Assembly: GCA_932294295.1 (NCBI GenBank)
Contig: OW028573.1
Coordinates: 53,724,329-53,788,328, forward strand
Origin: Alitta virens
Taxonomy: Eukaryota > Annelida > Polychaeta > Phyllodocida > Nereididae
Direction of reading: 5' to 3'
Length of the DNA: 64,000 nt
Under the pieces are notes generated by a model, which saw only the letters and a list, made by a program, of their open reading frames with translations, was not told the DNA's origin and made no database searches. Positions 57,090 through 64,000 of this stretch are shown here, piece after piece. The stretch's first letter is position 1. Every line of letters starts with the position of its first letter. The translations under genes and the position numbers were made by a program.

Positions 57090-57400
57090 TCAAACCACTG
57101 GGCAGCTTCACGTGAATATCTCCACGTGGCTTCCATTTGCAAATCTCCAACAGGTAACCACGTGGAGATTTTTTTATCAGAAAACCACGTGGTAAGCTCC
57201 ACCAGAAAACCACGTGGATAACTCAACCAGAAAACCACGTGGATCTCTGTATTTGAAAACCACGTGTGCAGCTTCACGTGAATATCTCCACGTGGTTCCC
57301 ATTTGCAAATCTCTATTAGATTTCCACGTGGTCGCCATGTGGCAAAATCACGTGTTTCCATACCAGATTTCCACCAGTTTTGCCCACTGGGTACTGTTTA
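57090..57400. repeat. Array of eleven CACGTG palindromes
   Basis: CACGTG occurs eleven times between 57109 and 57354, mostly as AACCACGTGG with units of about 25-28 bp. A block of about 46 bp beginning GCAGCTTCACGTGAATATCT is present at both 57102 and 57268. The edges share CACTGGG (about 57095 and 57385). The whole unit of about 300 bp looks like a compact palindromic satellite or MITE. CACGTG is the E-box bound by Myc/Max, USF and MITF-type factors. Confidence 0.88.
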
Positions 57401-57834
57401 AACTAAGCAAGTACAATTAGACCCCCATTATTGCATAACAGGTTGTATTTTTAACCCTCAGCGAACAAAGTTCAAGAGTTTTTGTTATCATCAATGTCCA
57501 TCCGGCAGGCTGACGGTCGGGTGGGAGGGGGGTGGACGGGCGGGCGTAACACTTTTGTTTCCGGACACTTACCCCAACACAATTTTGTACAGTAATACAT
57601 AACTGTTTTACAATTCATGTGCAATTATAAAATATTTGATCATAGTATTTCCATGCTCAACCCATTCATTAGATTTTGTTTATAATTAGTAATTTTGTAA
57701 TAATTAGTTGCATAATGATCTATATTACTTTCACTTGACTCCAATACTTATTATTGTTTTCTTCATATATTCCTTAGGAATATTATAATGTAGATGTTAT
57801 TATCTTAGTATATTTGCATCAAAATAGGACAATG

Positions 57835-57935
57835 TAAGACTTAGTGGACAAAAGTAAGACTTAATACAGGCCTTAATTTTTACAAAAATAAAGTAAGACT
57901 TTTTCAGACTTCATAACCCATGGGAACACTGTATT
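57835..57935 (-). repeat. Interspersed repeat family C, minus-strand copy
   Basis: The reverse complement reads GTGTTCCCATGGGTTATGAA, then AAAAAGTCTTAC and AAGGCCTGTATTAAGTCTTA, paralleling 16617-16745. Confidence 0.5.
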
Positions 57936-58074
57936 ATTTTACATTTGACAGAATATAATGAACAAATGAAGAAATTCAAGAGTTAAAAAACATCTTGGAT
58001 TCTAATAAGCATTGCATAACAGGCTATGTAGGCCAAGTGGCAATTGTTTCGGTTCATCGCACACTCTATATAAA

Positions 58075-58250
58075 CACTCAAAAAATAATATTTTTGTAAA
58101 ACATAGCCAATATATGTCAGTGTGGCTATCACAAGGCCCCACTAGGCCATATAGGGGTTTAATGTATAAAATTTCGTTAGGGTCATTCATTAGTGTTAGA
58201 GTTCAGCTCTAGAAACGAAAGTGTGTTAGATTTCTGCTCTGGAAATGAAA
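58075..58250 (-). repeat. Interspersed repeat family A, copy 3
   Basis: In complement it reads ACTTTCGTTTCTAGAGCTGA, AACTCTAACACTAATG and CCTAACGAAATTTTATA, then GGCCTAGTGGGGCC, closely following 61343-61440. Short frames here are not genes. Confidence 0.65.
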
Positions 58251-58304
58251 GTGTAACGCCCGCCCTCCTGCCTGTCGGACAAACACATAACAATTTTAAT
58301 GATG

Positions 58305-58375
58305 CCTGTGTGCTTTGTGGAATTCGCTAAGGGTTTAGCTGCAGCTCAGTCTATTTTTAAATGCTGGTCAGAGAA
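58305..58375 (+). repeat. Interspersed repeat family B, copy 1
   Basis: GTGTGCTTTGTGGAATTCGC and TAAGGGTTTAGCTGCAGCTC are similar, in the same order, to 62350-62415 (GTGTGCTATTTGCCATTTGC, TGAGGGTTTGCTGCCGCGCA). The nature of the family is unknown. Confidence 0.5.
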
Positions 58376-60849
58376 GAGATTTGCGCAGATAAAGGAGGGA
58401 AATAGTTTTGGGTAAATCACATGATTTAACATGCTCATTCCAGATTTATGCTATGTATCATAATCTAATTACCTGTAGCACCACCTAGTGAGAATTAGTG
58501 TCAGATTCAGTTATCCGGTTCCCTCATTTATCCGCACAGTTGTCTTGGGGACAAAGTTGTGCAAATAAGTGAGGGTTGACTGTAGTCCACAACCAGCTAA
58601 AACCATACTCTCGGTCATCCAATGTTGAGAGGACACTGACCAGTTAGTGCATAAGTAGACGGGATCAGATAAATAGGGCGGGTAACTAAGTGCAGGGCAG
58701 GAGGCAGCCCAAAAAATGCTGAACCTATTTGCAAATAAGAGGCTTCTGGTCAGAGCCAAGCAGTCAGCCCTCCATCACAATGGACTTAATCATTTCATTG
58801 ACTGGGACAGAAATTCTCTAACAACACTAACTAAAAATACGGCCTAGTTGTTCTACCCACCAGTCAATGGAGATATCGTATGGGGGAAAACTAAGTTAAA
58901 AGATTGATACTTATGCCTAGAATATGTCAGAATATGTTTTTAAAGTCAAGAAAACTGTTCGACGTTTTTCACCAATTCTAGTAGAGCTAAAAATGTTTGT
59001 GTTATTGGGAAGCACCTCTCAATTGAGACCAACAAATTTGTCAAGAAAAAAAGCTAAAGTGCCTGGTTTAAATTTTGGAAATTGCCAGAAGTATTTGGTA
59101 TGAAGCTTTCTTGTTCGAGGACTCGAGGCACAAATGAGCGCAAATTACGCACTAATTTCTTGCGAACTGTCCGCCAATTTCGCGCTAACTTTGCGCTTAT
59201 TTACAATTACTTTAAATGTATCTAACTTTCTTAATTCTTGTCCGATTTTAATGTTGTAAAAACCGAAATATTGCCCAAGATCAGCTCTACGTGAAAACTC
59301 CTACTCCCCCCAATTTCAAGTGAACTACTTACTTACTTTATATTAATGCACTTTGGAGTTAATGTCTTTCCTTTATTTATTTTTCTAATTCATTGCTGTT
59401 TAACCAAACCATATATTAGTAGCTGCAAACTGTCTGTTCCAAAAATCATCACGTTATAATATCTAATAAAACAACTGTTCCATCCAATTTCACCATCAAT
59501 TGCAAGAATAAGTGCATTTTGGAGCCCATTATAATTACGTGGGAAATTACTTACCTTCTGTGGTGCAATTTTGGATTCCTATTCAGCCATCTCAACTTGG
59601 GGTGTGTATTACGCCGGCCATGGGGAAAATGTGTAACATGGTATACGTGGACGTCAATTATCACATCATCAAATGTTATAATACAATACAAGAAGTTTTA
59701 GAAAAAATGTATATATGTCCGCCTCTGGTAGTTAGTTGGTCAGGCAAGCTGACTAAGCTTCAGATCCAATGGCATGAGAAATTGACATATAAGTAGTACA
59801 CAAAATGGTCAGATCACGCGTGATTCGATACTCTGGTGAGCACAGGCACTTCCACCTCTGTGTGTCTGTCCACTTTAGACTAAACTGAGTCAAGAAGTTT
59901 CTTGGAGAAGCAACATGCAAGGGCCAACAATTGAAAAATGATAAGTCAACAGGACACGTTCTTCAAAGACTTAGCTGCTGTGACAATACTTATTGTTTTA
60001 CATGAATAAAAATGCAGGAAACTTTGAAGTAAGATGAAACTCTTTGAATTTACCATAGGTAGATTTAAGTTTATAACTGCACAGTCTAAATCAATATAAT
60101 TATAATGATAATAATTTTATTTTGCCTCAAAATGAGATAATTTACTATATCATAATGACCAAAACGAGTTAAAATATGAAGAAAATACAGTTTTTTTTCA
60201 TCTTCAAAAATTGTTGATCATACCAAATATGGATATTCCGCTCATTCTGAGTGGTATTACCACATTGCAGGTTGAACAGTTCTCAGGATATAGCCACAAT
60301 TACTATAACATTACCTGCATAAAAGGCAAAAATCATACAATGGGAGTGAATCTGTGTAAGGAGTTCTTCAATTGCTCTGATATTTCACAGTTTTGGTTTT
60401 GGACCCCATCCACACCTTTTGGGAAGTTTCAGTTCTGATCGTACAATTTTGTCGAAATTTTGTCAACTTCAAAAATGTTGCATATTTTCCCTAATTTATC
60501 ACCCACGACAAGCCCTGCCAAATCAGCTTCATTGACCTACTATTTTGCAATCAGCTCTGATTGGTTGCTTTTAAGGCTCTCTAACAAGGGGCCGAATGTT
60601 TCGTGGCTTCTGATTGGTTGATAGCAAAACTAGGTCAGTTAATTAATTATTCGTGAAATAGCGATTGATTTTGTCATGGTACTTGGCATGATGCAATTTA
60701 TCAATATTATTTATGGCCCTGATGCCAAAAGGCACAAATACACTGGTTTAGACATATTCTCTTTATGTTTTACCTTTCGGTGCATAAGGGTTCCTGTGAT
60801 GCTCCAGAAACAAACCAAAATAACAACATTTTTAACCATTTGGTCTTCT
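58376..60849. other. Noncoding, no gene recognised
   Basis: AT-rich sequence with small frames (59512-59796, 60211-60438) that show no domain, no paired splice sites and no repeat identity. A patch at 59120-59200 repeats GCGCAAATTACGC-like words. Confidence 0.45.
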
Positions 60850-60980
60850 TTTGTAAAACATAGTGGAGATATATCAATGTGACCACCAAAAAGCACAACT
60901 ATGTGATATCGAATAATACTCTATGAAATTTCATCATGGTAAGTGCATTAGTGCGAGAGTTCTGCTCTGGAAATACATCC
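60850..60980 (-). repeat. Interspersed repeat family A, copy 4
   Basis: It shares TTTGTAAAACATAG and the block GAAATTTCATC...GTGCATTAGTGCGAGAGTTC TGCTCTGGAAAT with copy 3 at 58075-58250. More diverged than the others. Confidence 0.5.
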
Positions 60981-61334
60981 TAACACAATTTTTAGCATTT
61001 TTCCAAATTTTCCATTAGTATGAAAAAAAAAGTTCATAAATTGAAAGAACAACCATTTAGATATATTATTTGCAAAATTTGATTCATGTGCCCTTCTGCC
61101 CATCTGCCCGCCCATTCGCACGCCCGGTGCCTATGTACGGACATAATAATAATAATTGGCTAGGGGTTAAAAATGCTAAGGAAGTTAGTCAAAAATGCTA
61201 TAGGCAGGTAGTTGTTTCTGACATCATTTTGACTAGATATCTAGTCAATTAGGATAACATGTTAGTCACTTTTTTTTCAGGGTATCATTGACCTATATAA
61301 TTTAAAAGTGATTACGGAACAAAATGGATAGGCG

Positions 61335-61475
61335 CATGACACTTTCGTTTCTGGAGCTGAACTCGAACACTAATGCACTAACCCTAACAAAATTTCATAC
61401 AGTAATACTCTATATGACCTAGTGGTGCCTTTTGATTGACACATTGACATGTCTTGGCTATAAAGTCATTTTTAA
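61335..61475 (+). repeat. Interspersed repeat family A, copy 5
   Basis: It reads ACACTTTCGTTTCTGGAGCT, GAACTCGAACACTAATGCAC, then AACAAAATTTCATACAGTAA and GTGGTGCCTTTTGATTGACA. It matches copy 1 (17225-17350) on the same strand and copy 3 in inversion. A partial copy is at 57545-57605. Confidence 0.65.
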
Positions 61476-61515
61476 TTTTATAGCTATAAAAAAAGCAGTC
61501 ATGGGATAAATAAGA

Positions 61516-61617
61516 TATCACATTTGCAAGAGGCTGTATCTCCCTATGGGTCTCGGGATGATACAGAGTCTCGGGTGATGATATCAGGGAGATACAGCCT
61601 CTTGTCATGTGATAACC
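61516..61617. repeat. Hairpin element with 19 bp perfect arms
   Basis: CAAGAGGCTGTATCTCCCT (61527-61545) is exactly inverted at 61586-61604. Weaker symmetry (TATCACA/TGTGATA) extends it outward. The loop has a direct repeat of GTCTCGGG. Likely a small MITE or structured RNA-like hairpin. Confidence 0.75.
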
Positions 61618-62344
61618 TATAAGTAATTATAAGGAAAATGAAAACAACAAATTCCCTGATCAATACACAAAGTCTAAACTCAATACACAAAAATGTACCC
61701 CCTGCAGGGCCCTGCTCTGTGACACCTGGGATTATGCCAGCCATTCCATTGTCTGCTATGTAAAAACCACATGTGGCTACCAAGACTGGCAGGGTTGTTA
61801 TTTAGACTCCTAGTGCAATCATCAAACTTTGCCAGATATGCATTTGTTGAATAATTAACCTCAGAAACAGGGTTTTTATGTTAAATATAGATTGATAATA
61901 AACATGATATACATTAACATATTATGCAATATTATATTCATTGTCACCTCCTACAAAAGAGTTTATATTGATTTTATTTGCCTCACGAAAAGCAGTTAAA
62001 ACATAAAAATGGGATAAGAGTTTAAAAGATAAAAATTAGGGTTAAATTGTTTTAAAGTTATACACAAGAAAGACATGGTAATTTTTTAGAACATAAATAA
62101 ACTCCATGTGCTGTACACTTAGCTGAATGGTGACAACAATGAATAATTAGTAAATAGATATGTATTATCATCAAAGTTGCTCAAAAAATATCTCACACAG
62201 CTTTAAGAAACACCATCTGAGATTGCCCTGTGTGCTTACTATTGATTTGGAGTTTAACATTATCAATTGTGATTGTCTTGGATGGACAAGAATAACATAC
62301 AAAAGGTGGTATAATGTCTAGTTGCTAAACTATAAATTTGGATG

Positions 62345-62415
62345 GCGCTTGTGTGCTATTTGCCATTTGCTGAGGGTTTGCTGCCGCGCAGCCTATGTTT
62401 AAATTTTCCTGCTAA
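62345..62415 (+). repeat. Interspersed repeat family B, copy 2
   Basis: Partner of 58305-58375. Confidence 0.5.
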
Positions 62416-62634
62416 ATCAGAACATGTAATTTGATAAGATGGGTCAATTGTCAGTTTCTTTATCATTCTCTCATAATTATTGGACTGAGTCTGTCTACAA
62501 GTCGACTGCTTGCGCCATCTATTGAGTTGATAGGTCCCAGGTAGAGGCGGGGAGTCCAGGGACTGAGTCTGTATCTTACGCTTACAAACATAATTTAGAC
62601 ATGACTTTTTTCTTCTTAGTAGGATTTTAATTTT

Positions 62635-62720
62635 CGAATGACACAATGGGTTGCCTAGTTGTTTGAAAAGGTAAGCTCTGCTGAAGGTCCTGGGTTCAAT
62701 CTTCAGCTCATGCACTCTTC
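62635..62720 (+). repeat. tRNA-derived SINE head
   Basis: ATGGGTTGCCTAGTTGTTTG (A-box-like), GGTAAGCTCTGCTGAAGGTC and TGGGTTCAATCTTCAGCTCA (B-box-like) follow tRNA order and spacing. It does not fold as a functional tRNA and has no clean acceptor pairing, so it is a SINE head rather than a tRNA gene. Confidence 0.55.
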
Positions 62721-63044
62721 ATAGCTCCATCTCAGTTGGATATCACATCAGCAGCATGACTTCTCATCCATTCATCTGTCTCCAGCATGCAGCTGGTCAT
62801 TCAACTGCCTAGATTTCAGGGTGGTACATTGCGCTCTAAACCCCGCTCACTGTCTTGGCCAAAATTATTAAGGTTGAATCAGCAAGTTCCGAGACGTCCA
62901 GCCAAGTGAGGTTGAGTCAACTCAACAAAAAACAGTGATTGAGTTCTCGATATATATTTTTTTAATTCCAATTTTGGAATTATATTTTTGTTCGAAACAA
63001 AGACAGCTTATAAGTCTAAAAATCGTAGAATATAAAAAAAAAAA

Positions 63045-63160
63045 TTTGGCAATCAGGCATGGAACCCACAACCCTGTAATTACCAGAAGAGAAACCTGAC
63101 CATTTTGCTGGGGCTTAGAGTGTGGGGCAATAAGCCAAGACAGTGAGCCGGGTTTACAAG
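63045..63160 (-). repeat. tRNA-derived SINE head, minus strand
   Basis: The complement reads AAAATGGTCAGGTTTCTCTT, CTGGTAATTACAGGGTTGTG and GGTTCCATGCCTGATTGCC, again in tRNA-like A box/B box order. Its upstream GGCTCACTGTCTTGGC recurs in inverted position at 62842-62861. Confidence 0.55.
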
Positions 63161-64000
63161 TTGGAACCATTAAAATCATCTCGATATTATGGTGTATGGT
63201 CCAAATGCTGGAATTTTGCTTACAAGTACATTTTTGGGACCCAGCGATGTGGTGTAGTCGAGGTTGCGCTATCATTGTCTTAATTATAGGGTTTGGCTGA
63301 ACCTCGAAGAAACTAAACATGTTTCGTAAAATAGATTTGTTTCGAACCTCGCTTGCTTAAATAGATAAAACTGCTTAGATTGCCTAGCATATTAGTGGTT
63401 TACACAGCGAGTTGGGCCAGTACCGAAAACAACTAAATAAAGTGCTCATGTGAGGTATGTCATTGCTTTATTTTGTGAAACAACTGTCCAAAAGCTTTTG
63501 ACCAACAGAGGGATTATCCTAAAATGTTTATTACTTTGTTTTATTAAAAGTCAAGGTTGGCTGGAGATACTCAATGGTCTTTCACTGCTTAAACCTACTA
63601 ACAATAACAACCAATGTGACGTGGCAGAAGCACTTTGAAAGACTGAAAAATTTGATTGTTTGTCAATGTAACCACTTTTCTGCTGGGCACTATAACCGCA
63701 TGACCTTTAAGTTGCACCAGGGGCTTCTCTTTCTTGAAACCTTTTTTATTCGTTTCATAAGTTGGGCCTGAAGAAGTTGGCCTAATTTGAAACATGATCT
63801 GGCAGCTGGCAAGCGTATGTACTAAATAATAATTAATGCTTTTATATTCTCCAATAAAATGTGCTTGTCCAATCAGATCTCTTCATTCATGCCATGTGAC
63901 TGTCCAATATTTTTTCACATTGGACAGAACAAGTTTTTAGGTTATTCGATAGAAAAGCTATAATGGACAGCAAAAAGATGTATTAGAGTTTTGTCCGGTG
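63161..64000. other. Noncoding to window end
   Basis: No gene is recognised. A small hairpin CTGTCCAAT/ATTGGACAG lies at about 63901-63929, among repeated TGTCCAAT words. Short overlapping frames at 63450-63795 have no domain. Confidence 0.4.

Larger units (their letters stand above)
57495..58284. mobile_element. Possible inverted-repeat element with GGGCGGGCGTAAC ends
   Basis: GGCAGGCTGACGG...GGGCGGGCGTAACACTTTTGTTTCC-like sequence at 57502-57563 reappears inverted at 58180-58284 (GAAAGTGTAACGCCCGCCCTC). Inside lie family A sequence at both ends and a minus-strand family C copy (57835-57935). This may be one element of about 790 bp or two family A copies inserted face to face. Confidence 0.5.

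Noticed and set aside
57044..57361. 105-codon minus-strand frame over the CACGTG array
   Set aside because: Openness follows from the repeat unit length; the peptide is a tandem repeat artefact.
62635..62720. Functional tRNA gene
   Set aside because: A and B boxes are recognisable, but the stems do not pair as a clean cloverleaf and no terminator run follows; a SINE head fits better.
1..64000. CRISPR array, bacterial operons or phage content
   Set aside because: Spliced metazoan genes dominate, and no regularly spaced short repeats with unique spacers are present; the CACGTG array has no spacer-repeat pattern.

Overview
This window is animal nuclear DNA. It has multi-exon genes with GT-AG introns, proteins that match metazoan families, and AT-rich noncoding DNA full of mobile elements. 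Tyrosine-recombinase (YR) retrotransposons of both the Ngaro and DIRS types point to a marine or aquatic invertebrate. An echinoderm- or hemichordate-like deuterostome fits best, but a lophotrochozoan or cnidarian cannot be excluded from sequence alone.

Host genes lie in the left half. At 1.6-2.9 kb (minus) is an intronless coding region for a cytochrome b5-fused front-end fatty acid desaturase with an unusual third histidine box (HVEHH). From 5.3 to 27.4 kb (plus) is a NOSTRIN-type F-BAR/SH3 membrane-trafficking adaptor. I could assemble 16 coding exons in frame (513 aa), including a seven-codon first exon 8.3 kb upstream of exon 2. From 33.0 to 30.0 kb (minus), convergent with nostrin, is GTF2E1, the alpha subunit of general transcription factor TFIIE, in five coding exons (431 aa). 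A promoter-like cluster at 40.56-40.81 kb (YY1-like site, CRE, TCTCGCGAGA, splice donor) may be the distant noncoding first exon of GTF2E1.

From about 33.6 to 55.2 kb the window is a nest of mobile elements. A decayed Ngaro-type retrotransposon (minus; gag with a zinc knuckle, RT-RNase H, tyrosine recombinase) carries an intact SGNH-hydrolase reading frame. Next is a 4.8 kb foldback element with about 850 bp inverted arms, interrupted by a TTAA-flanked inverted-repeat element. Then comes an almost complete DIRS element (46443-51486, minus) with 145 bp inverted terminal repeats and a textbook internal complementary region that reproduces the circle junction. Its RNase H carries an internal deletion and its recombinase frame has one TGA. 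A related, heavily decayed DIRS copy follows head-to-head on the plus strand (about 52.09-55.2 kb).

From 55.2 to 64.0 kb I recognise no gene. This part holds interspersed repeats: an array of eleven CACGTG palindromes, several copies of two unnamed repeat families, hairpin elements and tRNA-derived SINE-like pieces. The nostrin introns carry a LINE 3' end, a second TTAA-flanked element and a small hairpin MITE. The strongest leads for something undescribed are the spliced-leader and SGNH features of the Ngaro element, the foldback element, the TTAA elements with internal CRE sites, and the CACGTG array.
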